DNA of 64,000 bases from Zoroaster sp. YZ-2022 (Eukaryota > Echinodermata > Asteroidea > Forcipulatida > Zoroasteridae): NCBI GenBank assembly GCA_029582265.1, contig CM055817.1, positions 54,359,711 through 54,423,710 of the forward strand. Reading direction: 5' to 3'. This document shows positions 25,125 through 36,598 of the stretch, one piece after another. The notes under the pieces were generated by a model, which did not search any database, was not told the origin of the DNA, and was given only the letters and a program-made list of their open reading frames with translations. Position 1 is the first letter of the stretch; each line of letters begins with the position of its first letter. A program made the position numbers and the translations under genes.

Positions 25125-25882
25125 AGTGTCCTTGGTAATCACATCGATGAGAGTAAAGGCGAAGGAGTCGAAAAATCCAAAGATGAACATATTCACAGCA
25201 TTCGGGCCAATAGGTCATCAACCACGGATCAACAAATAATTTGTGGATATCACCGACATCGATATCCCCATCCACATGTAACTGCCGATTACACCAAAGT
25301 TTGACGCAATGGGATTCGACGCATAGATTCCCAACCATCTTTCCAATGCCAAATAGAACAACAAAGTTGGTGGCGTCAATCAGTGGAAATCCCTTTGAGA
25401 CGTTGGTACTTGCAACAGCGGCATACCAGCCAAGCAGTAAACATCGTTAATAATACAACGTAGATGAAAGCGACAAGTCAGTATGGATAGAAGTGAATAA
25501 GTACTTATAATTGGTACGAGGATTGATGCACAGGCTGAAGTCAGATACGAACATGGACCCCAAGCGCTACGTGTTGGGGCTTCTCTGTCCTGAACGTCCC
25601 TTGGTCCTCATCCCCGGTAACAGTCCGATAATCATGTCTACTCGTAGCTTGTGGTTTTAGTAGAGCTCCGCACACGGCAAGATGCAAGGACAATGCGCCA
25701 TATAGCAGAATTGTTCCTCTCCAGCCGTAGATGTCCAAGAAGAATTGAGTCAATGGTGGACAGATGATGAACGACAGTGAACTACTCCATTCCAACTATT
25801 TAACAAATGCTGCAGTGATGGACGCTTAGCCAGTACAACCATCATCTCCTTGGCTGTAATGTACAATACCTAATGTGGGTCC
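25125..25882 (-). pseudogene. SLC16 (monocarboxylate transporter)-like gene copy A, exon 3
   Basis: Bounded by a 3' splice site (cttgtcag) above 25882 and a 5' splice site (acact/gtaagt) below 25125; 758 bp. It includes '[24 protein letters not shown]', the loop and TM6 block typical of the SLC16 fold, preceded by [11 protein letters not shown], and a long hydrophilic central loop. Frame is lost several times, notably near 25.8 kb and between 25.45 and 25.2 kb. The terminal stretch encoding DVITKDT is intact here but damaged in copy C. The product would be a 12-TM proton-linked or facilitative carrier of small organic acids; substrate not inferable. Confidence 0.75.
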
Positions 25883-26473
25883 CTGACAAGATAACATTTT
25901 AAAATTAATCAATCAATCAATCTATCAATCAGTTATTCGTTAAATCTATCAATCCATTCATCAATCAATAATTTGCATGTGCAATTGAGAATCATGATTT
26001 CTCTAATTTCATTTAAATCTGAACTTCGTCAGGGATACTAGAATTTCCGTTATTCATTTAATTTGACTTGTGCCGATTTATTGAGTTGACAACTTGGTTG
26101 CCATGGAAATTTTGAGCTGGATGGAATTTCTGAATTTTCCCCATTAAGGATTTTCCATCTCTCCATTTACATTCCATATAATACCATCCCTCCATTCACC
26201 CATCAATTCCATCGTGCATTCAACATTCCAAGGTCAACATTACACAGTCAGTACAACGCCGCTATAACGCACGCCGCTATAACAAACGTTTGTTCATTTT
26301 TTGCTTATTGAACATGTTTAATTTGACGCTATGCCAGCATGAACTCGCTTGATGTCTCTGTTTACTCAGATGTATTACACGATGGTGAAAGTCCAACGTG
26401 GGTTCAGAGTACCGATGATGTTCGTTATAGCGGCGTTTCACTGCTGTAATAGTTAAGTTATGTATATCCTCAC

Positions 26474-26611
26474 CCGTGAAGAGACAAAGAATAACTGCCA
26501 TTGCAACCAAACTGGACACGAAGGACACCGCTATCAACGAAAACCCAACAACCAAACCACATAAAGACAATAGTTCGTATTCCAAACTTCACAGCAGCGA
26601 TGCAAACGGAG
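26474..26611 (-). pseudogene. SLC16-like gene copy A, exon 2
   Basis: Counterpart of 41388-41531. Includes GLVVGFSLIAVSFVSSLVAM and AVILCLFTG (TM3-TM4 region) before a 5' splice site (gtgagg). Six bases shorter than copy C, with the 'KKFGIRTVV' part disrupted. Same splice donor phase. Confidence 0.7.
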
Positions 26612-26685
26612 CTTGGGAGAATAAAATATAAAACATTGATGATAATGCATAAACATGCATAGCTAAAGATAAGTTGCAGAATTAA

Positions 26686-28194
26686 AGGTCCCAGAAGAGT
26701 GTATTTACCAAACTTTATTTTTGGTGCTGTTATATTGATTGGTATGAATTAAAAAACAATTTTAAATGGTTTTTTTGGTGTGTCGAGTGGATTATTAATT
26801 GTTTATCTAATAATCAAAATTAACCCTGAATTTTCGAAGTTTTAACGAAACGTTCGTGACGTACACAAAGGCAGAGAATTTTACACTCGCGGAGCTAGGG
26901 CGGTATGGTTTTAAGCCAGACTTTGATCGGATAACAGTCTAACAATTATAGAGGGTCGAGTTGTCCTCGTCACGGTACAATGCACGGTTAGCGTTGTCAT
27001 GCACACACAGACGCATTTTAGGCCAGAAGCACAGGAGAATTACTCTACGAAAAGCTAGCAGTAAGACGTGAAAAACATGTCCGAAAGAGGAGAGTTATCC
27101 GTGAAACGCAGCATAGGCCCCCATCATGCGGTCGGAACACACCGAAGGCAATACACAATAATAATGTTACATTTTAAAGCGCTTTTAAACAAGGTATCAA
27201 AGCGCTGTACATTATTACCCCTGCTCATCAGGCGCATAAATCATTCCAGAAACCATCTCAGCTCCCTGGAGTATACAGCTCAATTGCTGCCATTTCGGCT
27301 CATATGGGCTAATCAAACACAACAACCAACTCTGCCTCCTCACAGGTACCCATTTACCCTGGGTGAGAGAAACACGAGAAGTGTCTGCCTAAGGACACAA
27401 GTACCACGGTCGCGGTTGGGATTCGAACCCACATTCTGGACGACTCAGCCATCAGAACACAAATCCGATGCTCTAAAACCGAAGCTCGACCATGCTAACA
27501 TTACGGTGTTGGAAATAACAGAAACAGTTGAGTCAAAGTTCTGATCATTTAAAAAAACTCAAAACAAGCGCAGGCATAATGAGAAAGGTTTAATGTTTTT
27601 ATGTTTGTATTGCCAGGATATGTGAATCAGACACGATGTTTTTATTAATGTGGGAAAATCACGGCATGTTTTCATGCCGTGAACACTGAAACGGTGAGCA
27701 TGGTGAACATGTCGTTTTGCACGGAAGTGGACTGGCTATGCATGGGAGTATTACTAAATGGCCACTTACCCTGAGTCTTTCTCGCTTTAAAAAACACCTC
27801 TTCTTCGTTTGAGCCTTCACAGCCTTCTTACTTAGCGGAATATCGTTGAATTGCATCTGGTAGCAGCATGGCCTTATAAGCCACACCGAACTGGCTGTGA
27901 AGGCCCCGTTCAAAGCATGGCGTTCGAAGTGTGCACTACATACATACGCTGCATGCAGTGTGGCGCTGTATACGACGCATACTTGGGCAAGTGCTGTTGA
28001 TCGCGGATCGGGAATTGCCTCAGTGTACGTCACGAATTTTATGTTAATGAGGGGGTATGGGCATGTCGAAAAGCACCCCCTAAATTAAAAAATTAATATT
28101 TGTATGGTATAAAATTTACAAATGACAAATATATGTTCCAGTAGGCATACTTTATTGTATACAATGAAAAAAAACCCACCTATTTCACAGGACC
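26686..28194. mobile_element. Segment of about 1.5 kb unique to copy A, flanked by TTAA and inverted GGTCC/GGACC
   Basis: Left junction TTAA-AGGTCCCAGAAG, right junction ttcacAGGACC-TTAA. Copy C has only about 80 bp of unrelated-looking sequence between the same flanks. The segment includes a family-2 SINE. TTAA flanks with short inverted ends suggest a piggyBac-like non-autonomous element, but the inverted repeat is very short. No transposase seen. The open frame at 27659-28033 has no recognisable motif. Confidence 0.4.
27170..27520 (-). repeat. tRNA-derived SINE, family 2
   Basis: Minus-strand copy of the 11086-11410 family: on plus it reads 'gattcgaacccacattctgg' and 'aggacacaagtaccacggtc', and its 3' body ends at the 'gcgctgtacattatta' block. 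Lies inside the 1.5-kb segment unique to copy A. Confidence 0.65.
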
Positions 28195-29504
28195 TTAATT
28201 ACTTTAGAATGTCAAAATGCATAGGGTCATGGGGAAATGTACAGTGACAATTCAAGTTACGCTTCGAGGTTGGTGAAAGACACCCGGTACCGGCCCATCA
28301 GTTTCATGGAGATCCAACTTTGACCTTGGTTGGTAACTAGCCAGCAAGCCTCAAAGCGTGACGCCAGATCTTCTGCACAACGTATCCAATGAAATTCCTT
28401 GAATGGTACGGCTGAAGCCTGTCTCTATCCTTAAAAATAGGATAAATTCAGGGGACCAGTCTAGGCCCGTTATTCCTGCGTGCGAGCAGTGGAAATATTT
28501 GGTCTAATGGGGAATCACAAGAGATAATCCAAGATCACCAGAATCCTGCCTGCTTTCACTACCACAAAGAGGCTATAACTCTTTTGAGGCTATGTGAGAA
28601 TGCGTGTGTGCATCTTTGTTTTTATTATTATACTTCCTAAGTGCTAAACGCTGTAAATAAACTGCTTCAGAAATTATGCTTTCTTTCTATGAATCAATAT
28701 TAAACAGCTGACAATTTAGTCAAGCTCCATAATGTGTCATGGCAGGGTTTCAAAGTCATGAGAAAAAGTGAAAACACTTTTTTGGAACAAGTTTTGTTTG
28801 TTTTTTTCTTCTGAAATGACGGAATAAATTTCAGGATGATAGGTAGCCGACATGTTTTCCCGATATTAAACTTTGACCTTGGGATAAATAAAGACAGGGG
28901 ACACGTCTAGATAACAGGTACCTTTACTAACTGTACATCAATTAAGTTAACTCTTGGATAATAATTTGTTTAGTTTGCTTTTGTAGTTTTGTAATCTGGA
29001 AGCGTTTTCGCGACCGTAACCAGAAACATGTTTGGGCTTTGGTCATTGGATTAAGCGTTTTCGCGAATTCCATTGTGCTGCGATGACGTCACTGTTCTGT
29101 CCAAACGTGAACCGATGTTTGTGATCGGTTACGTTTGGTTTCAAGATGGTGAATTGTAAAAAGTAACGAAAGTTTTGTTAATTATTTGTTAAAACATAAT
29201 GAAATGATTGTTCGTATACCAGTATATCTTTCAAGTTTATTACTAGCACTCACGAGTAAGTTCTATTTTGCAAAAAGTTGAATTCCACCGTATATTTTGA
29301 GAAATGTTGATGATTGAACACGTCGCAAACTGAAAACAATTTTCAGGTTATGTTCGCGTTTTCGCGTAGCTATGCCGTCTTGTTTCGGGTCAAGAATATA
29401 ACGTCGGAAACAAGTTTCTGGTTAGGGTCGCGAAAACGCGCCCCTGGTACGTAATACAGAGTACAAAATAGTCGTTATCGGTGTTTCGTTATGCTACTGC
29501 GTAC

Positions 29505-29740
29505 CTACTAAGTCCACGCTGCAGTCCAGCATTGCATTCATCCAGCCCACAAGCCACGCATAAGTGTCGAACTCTTCTTGAAGCAACGGTAGCATCATGG
29601 CTAGGCTTTTCGCCACACCGACCCAGAGCAATATTGCTGAAAATGAGGTCAGAACAGCGAACCAGCCGGTGGTAGCCGCCATCTTGAATCGCCTCAGATA
29701 TGGAACCCGTAAGTCTCTTTGTACATACCACGTATCATTT
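29505..29740 (-). pseudogene. SLC16-like gene copy A, exon 1
   Basis: Carries the SLC16 N-terminal signature region: 'DGG' followed by WFAVLTSFSA, then KSLAMMLPLLQEEFDTYAWL (TM1-TM2). The frame breaks directly after 'QDGGY' relative to copies B and C. It ends in GSVDL-type sequence at a 5' splice site (tag/gtacgc). The conserved 'DGG-x-x-W' and 'LQEEF' are the diagnostic features. Confidence 0.75.
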
Positions 29741-29860
29741 CGATTTGAGGCATATCTTTGATTTTCAAGTAAACTGCATGTTTTATAATTCAGTATTCAG
29801 TATTCAGTTGACGTTATCACCCAGATGTGTAATAGTTTGTTATCATTTTAGACCGATAGG

Positions 29861-30081
29861 TACTCTCTTAATGTAAAGAGTGAAAACCACTCTTCAAAGA
29901 GCTATATGGCGGACAAGTCTTTTGGAGTGGATAAAGAGTAATCTTGGTAGTGTATAAAGAGTGAATTGGTAGCCTTTACTGTATTTTTCACTCGAATCAG
30001 AGTGGGTTTCACTCAAAAAGACAGTATCCACCATATAGCTCTTTAAAAGTGTGGTTTTCGCTCTTTTACATTAAGAGAGTA
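29861..30081. mobile_element. MITE with 'TACTCTCTTAATGTAAA' ends, copy A
   Basis: Ends are inverted over about 60 bp: 'tactctcttaatgtaaagag' against 'ctcttttacattaagagagt'. The outer TA may be the target duplication. Copies B (33878-34106) and C (42724-42944) sit at the same place, so insertion preceded the duplication. No coding capacity. Confidence 0.7.
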
Positions 30082-30481
30082 CAATGGCGCTACGGGGGTG
30101 GGCAACAGTGGGCACGTGCCTACACGCAAGGCCTTTCCCCTGGAGCCCCAGCCCGCCATTCAGAATTTTGAAATAAATGAGGTCCCGTACAAGGCTGAGT
30201 GAATGATACAAATGTTCAAGTATTACGCATCATGCATTGTACATGCAGGATGAAGGCCCTGAGCTGGGGACTACATTACGTGAGCACCATGCAGCTTAAC
30301 CCAGATGAGTGGCCATAATATCACAGCCAGGCCTGATGTTTAGCCCCATTAAGCAATCCGATATCAAAACCAAGTGTATGTGCTTACTCACCAGCTCCGT
30401 CCTATTGAGGCGTGATGTCCTAATTAGACTACACTTTCATCCTATATATAGTTTTTACATTAAACAGAAACGTCTTCATAC

Positions 30482-30500
30482 TTACATGGAGTCAGGGTTA
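30482..30500. other. Empty Polinton target site, copy A
   Basis: Reads ttacatggagtcagggttac without interruption. The same words flank the 20-kb element at 43350-43363 and 63462-63475 in copy C. Copy B has the same uninterrupted site at about 34890-34910. Confidence 0.85.
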
Positions 30501-30793
30501 CACCACTAAACCTCCGTATGGGTGCAATTCCACCAAATAAACTCCCATAGAAACCAATCAATTAAAAACACTCGGTTATATTCTCATCCCAAAGTCATGC
30601 AGGGGACGACTTCGTAACAAGTGACTTTGTCACGGGCGATTGACTTGTTTCCCAAATAAACCAGGATTGAATTACAGGTCAAGGCTTACACCAACAATTC
30701 AGGCTATACAAATGGGCTAGTTCATCCCATGTACATGATTGTACATGTTTTGCATGATCGAACACATTGTGAAACCTTAACGTCGTTGCTATA

Positions 30794-30995
30794 CAGTGTG
30801 TCTCAAAAAAAAATTGACCTCTCTTGGAAAAGTACTCATAACTCTGTCAAAAATTATCAGATTTGGACGTTTGATGTCTCATTTTAAAGTGGAAAGGTGT
30901 ATCTTTCAAACCATACCTACATTATCTATGCTGGTTACTCATTCTACGTCTGGCATTCCGTTAAATGTTGTTTGCATTTTTTTTTAGACACACTG
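30794..30995. mobile_element. 202-bp MITE, mariner-type ends, copy A
   Basis: Ends CAGTGTGTCTCAAAAAAA and TTTTTTTTTAGACACACTG, inverted, with TA on each side. Present in copy C (63762-63961), absent in copy B, where the site near 35228 reads 'gttgcttataattatg'. No open frame. Confidence 0.8.
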
Positions 30996-30999
30996 TATA

Positions 31000-33080
31000 G
31001 TCTATGGTGTTCTAAAAAGGACACAGGCACGTTGCAAGAAGAGTGTTGTCGTGTCATTTCATTTCATTTCATTTATTGATTTCACAGGTACAAAAACAAA
31101 TAAACACAAATTTACATTAAATTAACAGAAACAGAAACAAAGGTAGCACCCCTGTAGGATTACAAATAAGCAAACTACATTATTGTCGAGTTGATCTCCT
31201 GATGCTACCACTTATTAAGAATTAAGTAAACAAATATTGAATCACACAAAGAACGATAAACAGCATGGCTTTAGGCACACTTTGAGATACAAAAACAATA
31301 CTAAAACTAGAGGTATTGAGTTTGTAAAAAACAAACTCAGGGTGTTCGAGTGTGCATCATATGTGATGACGTCATCACCTAAAGTTGTTAAAAAACAAGA
31401 TTTAGTTAAGAAGATATGAGCTTTCATAATATATAATTAAAATAACATATAATGTGCTATACTGAATACACTAACTTCCGGTTCAGTCATCCCATATAAT
31501 TTTAAATTCTTCCAACCGTAAGTTCCGGTTCAATCATTTGACGTCATTCAGACTTCACAAAATCTTTCCTCATAATTGGGGTGTCAATTGTGCCAAATTT
31601 GGTATTTTCTTGAGATAGCAAAACGTGACTTTTTTAAGAGCGATGACGTCACCAAATGTATTTTTGAAAAGAGCAGATCCCACTTAACATATATACCCAA
31701 AATGTTATTTCGAATACCCTTTCAGATTTGCGTAAATTTATAAAGAACGTGAACTTCCAGTTTGGACCGGAAGTAAGATTCAATAGGGTCATGTCTTTGT
31801 ATCAAATGTCGAGTCCTCCATGTTCTGTATGATTATGAAGGAATCAAGATATTATCTATTGTGGTTCACGAGATATATTGTTTTAATTATATTGTTTTAA
31901 TTATAATTAATTACGTAATAATTCATTAGATGACCTCACCATGACGTCACAACGTTACCTGGAACTGTATGTTAAGGTCTAACTATTTGTTAAGCTGTAA
32001 GGTTCTTTGAACTCCGCAACTATGTTTTGACTGTACAAATACATTTACAGATTATTATACAGTCCATTTTCGTAGTTTACAGAGCGCCTACGTTCGTACA
32101 GACAAGGTATAACAATGAAATGTAACATGGTGAACATATATTTATGAGCAATCGAATAGCCAATAAGAACAATATAAATTTGTTACGATGGAAATTTATC
32201 CAATCACGATGCGCAGAAAAAGGCACGTGATCCTCAAACACATCCTGGGCACATTCCCCACACAGCCACCATCAGCACCACTCGGTCTCACAGCTGTGAA
32301 TAGAAAGTCTAAAAGTATAACAATAATAAACTGACTGGTGTAAAAATAGGTCTGTACAAGGATTGTACACTATGAGCTAGCATTAATTATCTGGAAACAT
32401 CAACACTAAACTATCGATAACTGTCCATAATGACACAATTATTCTTCTTCATGATCATGACAAAATATCATTAATAGTTTGGTTCAATTTCTGAGATGGG
32501 GCGTTGTGATCTGTGATGATGTCATGAAACATTTTTTAGAAAAATTAATAGTCACTTTATGAATGAAGAAAAAACTTACTTTACAAACACCACAATAATA
32601 CGTAAATGTTTAGGCCTTAATCTTTTTATTTATTTATTTATTTATTTTTGCTGTTTTTAGCTATATATCAAAGACTAAAAATATAATGAAACATCATTTG
32701 ATTATTGCATAAATTAAAATATAAAAAAACTGCACTAACCATTTAGAAATTTGCTAACCGGCTAACCAAAATCAATATTTAAACATAGACACCCAACAAT
32801 TTTGGAAAAAGTTACTAACCATTTTGTTGTTCTACACGCTTTTTCTGCCACATTGGTTATTCAACAATCATTGTTGGAAGTATAATTTGACTGCATCAAT
32901 CGCGAAAAAATGCAAAACATCATATTTCACGTTATGAAACGTTATGAAACGTTATGAAACTAAGAACACATCCCGAGATGTCATGATCAAGGGAATGGTG
33001 TACCACGACTTACCCAAACGTAGATTCAAGCCGAAGAAGATGAAGCCGAAACCGAAGAGCTAACCTTACCTGGTGCTCTT
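31000..33080. other. Non-coding block between copies A and B; LINE 3'-end fragment
   Basis: 31055-31205 begins with (ttcat)n and contains 'ggtagcacccctgtaggatt', which looks like the 3' end of a minus-strand LINE. The rest is AT-rich with repeated 'acttccggttc' words and 'gatgacgtcat' sites. (tttat)n lies at 32625-32645 and a triplicated 'gttatgaaac' at 32930-32960. No gene recognised. Confidence 0.4.
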
Positions 33081-33511
33081 ACGAAAGTACCCTCCAATAG
33101 CAACCTATGGTACTGCTGGTGAAAGACGCCCGGTACCGGCCAATCAGTTTCATTGAGATCCAACTTTGACCTTGGTTGCTAACTCGCCCGCAAGCCTCGA
33201 AGCAGATCTTCTGCACAACGTATCCAATGAAATTCCTTGCATGGTACGGGTAAGTTCTATTTTGCCAAAATTTGAATTCCACCGTACATTTTGAGAAATG
33301 TTGATGATTGAACACGTCGCAAACTGGAAACAATTTTATGGTTATGTTCGCGTTTTCGCGTAGCTATGCCGTCTTGTTTCGGGTCAAGAATAATTATAGG
33401 CCTAACGTCAGAAACAAGTTTCTGGTTAGGGTCGCGAAAACACGCCCCTGGTACGTAATACAGAGAGTACAAAATAATCGTTATTGTGTGTTTCGTTATG
33501 ATAGTGCGTAC

Positions 33512-33755
33512 CGTTGTCCACGCTGCCGTCCACCACTGCAATCATCCAGCCCACAAGCCACGCATAAGTGTCGAACTCTTCTTGTAGCAACGGTAGCATC
33601 ATAGCTAGGCTTTTCATCACACCCATCAAAACCAATATTGCTGAAAATGAGGTCAGAACGACGAACCAGCCGAGGTAGCCGCCATCTTGAATCGCCTCAG
33701 ATATGGAACCCGTAAGTCTCTTGTACATACCACGTATCATTTCGATTTGAGGCAT
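33512..33755 (-). CDS. SLC16-like exon 1, isolated copy B
   Basis: Open from ATG (33755) through the 'DGG-Y-L-G-W-F' signature, TM1, 'KSLAMMLPLLQEEF' and TM2 to GSVD. The last bases before the 5' splice site have lost about 6 nt (copy C has 'cttagca' there), so splicing phase would change. No downstream exon follows within copy B. An orphan exon, most likely non-functional. Confidence 0.7.
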
Positions 33756-33877
33756 ATCTTTGATTTTTCAAGTAAACTGCTGCATGTTTATAATTCAGTA
33801 GTCAGTATTCAGCTGACGTTATCACCTGTGATGTGTAATAGTTTGTTATCATTTTAGCCCGATTCAAGGGAATTAGG

Positions 33878-34106
33878 TACTCTGTTACTGATGTAAAAGA
33901 GTGAAAACCACTATTTCAAAGAGCTATATGGCGGACAAGTCTTTTTGGAGTGGATAAAGAGTAAAATTAGTAGAGTATAAAGAGTGAATTGGTAGCCTTT
34001 TACTGTATTTTTCAATCGAATCAGAGTGGGTTTCACTCCCAAAAAAGACTTGCCGCCATATAGCTCTTTAAAAGAGTGGTTTTCACTCTTTTATATTAAG
34101 AGAGTA
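33878..34106. mobile_element. MITE with 'TACTCT-TTA-TGTAAA' ends, copy B
   Basis: Counterpart of 29861-30081; the inverted arms 'caaagagctatatggcggac' and 'gccgccatatagctcttta' are well kept. Confidence 0.7.
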
Positions 34107-34494
34107 CAATGGCGCTGCGGGGGTGGGCAACGGTGGGCACGTGCCTACAAGCAAGGCCTTTTCCCCCAGGAGGCCCGCCCCCCTCCCCCAGCCCGCCGTT
34201 CAGAATTTTGAAATAAAATGAGGTCCCGTACTTAAGGCTGAGTGAATGATACAAATGTTCAAGTATTACGCATCATGCATTGTACATGCAGGATAAAGGC
34301 CCTGAGCTGGGGACTACATTACGTGAGCACCATGCAGCTTAACCCAGATGAGTCGCTATAATATCACAGCCACGCCTGATGTTTACCACCAATAAGCAAT
34401 CCGATATCAAAACCAAGTGTATGTGCTTACTCGCCAGCTCCGTCCTATTGAGGCGCGATGTCCTAATTAGACTACACTTTCATCATATTATATA

Positions 34495-34854
34495 CACTAT
34501 GAATAACTTTACACTGAAAATGCCCTGAACATCTGTTTTACCGTGAAATGAATAGTTCACGGCAATTTCATGATGACACAACACCATGAAAACGCCATGA
34601 AATACTCTTGGACTTTCTTCGCAGTGAAAACGCCGTGAAAACGACATGAACTTCTTGTGGCAGTTTTGGGGCAGCTCATTAATTCTCAAGATCGCCGTGA
34701 ATTTGCCCTGAATTTGCCCTGAAATCACTATGAACATTATTGCCAATATCTGAGTGGAAGAGACACCATGAAATTGCCGTAAAATCATGGTGAACTATTA
34801 TTTCACGGCAAAACGGATTTTCAGGGCATTTTCAGGGTAAAGTTATTCATAGTG
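34495..34854. mobile_element. 360-bp MITE private to copy B
   Basis: Ends CACTATGAATAACTTTAC and GTAAAGTTATTCATAGTG are perfect inverted repeats, extending imperfectly to about 65 bp ('gaaaatgccctgaa' against 'ttttcagggcattttc'). Flanked by ATA on both sides. Copies A and C have no insertion at this point. Full of 'accatgaaa/gccctgaa' words but no long open frame. Confidence 0.8.
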
Positions 34855-35239
34855 ATAGTTTTACCAATAAACAGAAACGTCTTCATACTTACATGGAGTC
34901 AGGGTTACACCACTAAACCTCCGTATGGGTGCACCCCACTAAATAAACTCCCACAGAAACCAATCAATTAAAAACACTCGGTTATATTCTCATCCCAAAG
35001 TCATGCAGGGGACGACTTCGTAAGAAGTGACTTTGTCAGGGGCGATTGACTTGTTTCCCGAATAAACCAGGATTGAATTATACAGGTCAAGGCTTGCACC
35101 AACAATTCAGGCTATACAAATGGGCTAGTTCATGCCATATACATGATTGTACATGTACATCATAATATCGTCTACTTTAATGTTTTGCATGATCGAACAC
35201 ATTGTGAAACCTTCATGTCGTTGCTTATAATTATGTAGT

Positions 35240-36140
35240 CTTGGTGCAAGACGTTATTATGCGGATCCTAGTTACACGATCCAGCGCCTGTCCACGATCC
35301 AGAGCTGTTTCCATTTGTGTGCTGGCGTAGTTTTCTCTTAAACCGCAAGTTGAATAAGCATGAAAAGGTCACATACCTCGACCATGCAAACAGGCCAAGA
35401 CGTTACCCGGGAAGGCAAGGCGGCGCCGCCGTGGACAGGCATGAATAGCGCCCGCAGCGGCGGTTGGTTTATCAAATCACAGCGGATCGGCGAGCGTACG
35501 ATAAAATCACGAGTAACGTCTTGCACCAAGACTACGTTGCTTATCGAGAGAGATTGGCAGTTATGACTTTACCACGCAATAGTGCCAGGAAATTTGTTTA
35601 CCACATTGTATAATCTTAATATCAGAATTGTGCGCGCAATGAATTATGGGAGTGTATTCTCATCTCAGCATGCAGCTGCATGGAAAATCGTTTGGCGTAC
35701 GGGTGTATACCAATTGACCATAGGACCAGCAAATTAGGACCACTTTTTAATAATAATAATATTGTTGTAGCTGTCGTCAAGAGACTGATGACGGCGAGAG
35801 CAACTAGTCGAAAAGTTGAGAATAACCAACCGGCTCTTCTCAGAGCCATCACTTCTTCCAAGAAGAGATTAATACATATAAGAAACTTTAAACTAACCTC
35901 TAATAGTTAAAATATAAACATCCTAGCGGGTTAATTAATAAGTCCTGCAGGATGTTGCTTTGCAGGATAAACGTGTCCGGTTGACGAGCTTACGTATGCC
36001 ATAAGTGTTCATCACCGTATGTGGGCGTTACTCCCAACATGCCACTTAAAAATTAATACATGGTGTATCCTAAAGAACTTAACAATATCTACATCCACCG
36101 TGCAAAGCCTCAAACCCTACAATAATACAATACTCACTGT
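35240..36140. other. Unique non-coding sequence
   Basis: Open frames overlap on both strands at 35338-35566 and 35622-35910 without motifs I recognise. 'acgttattatgcggatcc' near 35.25 kb and 'gtaacgtcttgcaccaagac' near 35.52 kb form an inverted pair ('cttggtgcaagacgtta'), so 35236-35530 may be a roughly 295-bp foldback element. Confidence 0.35.
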
Positions 36141-36149
36141 GGGATTATA

Positions 36150-36598
36150 TAGGCCCCAGGCCTGGGCAAAGCTCTGGCCCTGGGCGGGCCTCAAAGGCTT
36201 GGCTGTACCATGACTTTGGCCTCCTCCCCTTAGAGAGTTACAGGCAAAGCCTGGGCCTGGCCGGGCTTCTCAAAGGCTTGGCTGTACCAGGACTTTGGCC
36301 CTCATCCCTTAGAGAGTTACAGGCAAAGCCTGGGCCTGGCCGGGCTTCTCAAAGGCTTGGCTGTACCATAACTTTAGTCCTCATCCCTTAGAGAGTCACA
36401 GGCAAAGCCTGGGCCTGGCCGGGCTTCTCAAAGGCTTGGCTGTACCATGACTTTGGCCCTCATACCTTAGAGAGTCACAGGCAAGGCTTGGCTGTACCAT
36501 GACTTTGGCCCTCCTCCCTTGGAGAGTCACAGGCAAAGCCTGGGCCTGGCCGGGCTTCTCAAAGGCTTGGCTGTACCATGACTTTGGCCCTCCTTCCT
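36150..36598. repeat. 79-bp minisatellite
   Basis: Units begin aggcaaagcctgggcctggc at 36242, 36321, 36400, 36479 and 36531; spacing is 79 bp except one unit shortened by 27 bp. A partial first unit precedes. GC-rich against an AT-rich surround, with nested palindromic 'ggcctggccgggc'. Confidence 0.9.

Larger units (their letters stand above)
28205..30995. repeat. Segmental duplication copy A, proximal part
   Basis: Matches 41690-43363 and continues as 63466-64000 on the far side of the Polinton; partly matches copy B (33100-35240). Copy A has an extra block of about 0.8 kb at 28422-29254 not present in B or C. Anchors include 'gacgacttcgtaa-aagtgac' and 'ggcctgatgttta-ccccatta'. Confidence 0.85.
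33100..35240. repeat. Segmental duplication copy B (partial)
   Basis: Shares exon 1, the TACTCTCTTAATG MITE and the empty Polinton site with copies A and C, but contains no exon 2 or 3. It lacks the 202-bp MITE and has its own 360-bp insertion. Homology starts near 'gaaagacgcccggtaccggc' and ends near 35.24 kb. Confidence 0.85.

Noticed and set aside
27897..28088. 63-aa ORF with repeated Cys/Thr
   Set aside because: Overlaps a longer antisense frame, no motif, lies inside a copy-A-specific insertion.
32930..32962. Triplicated gttatgaaac as a regulatory element
   Set aside because: Too short, single occurrence; simple slippage is sufficient.
36150..36598. CRISPR array
   Set aside because: Head-to-tail 79-bp units with no unique spacers, in animal nuclear DNA.
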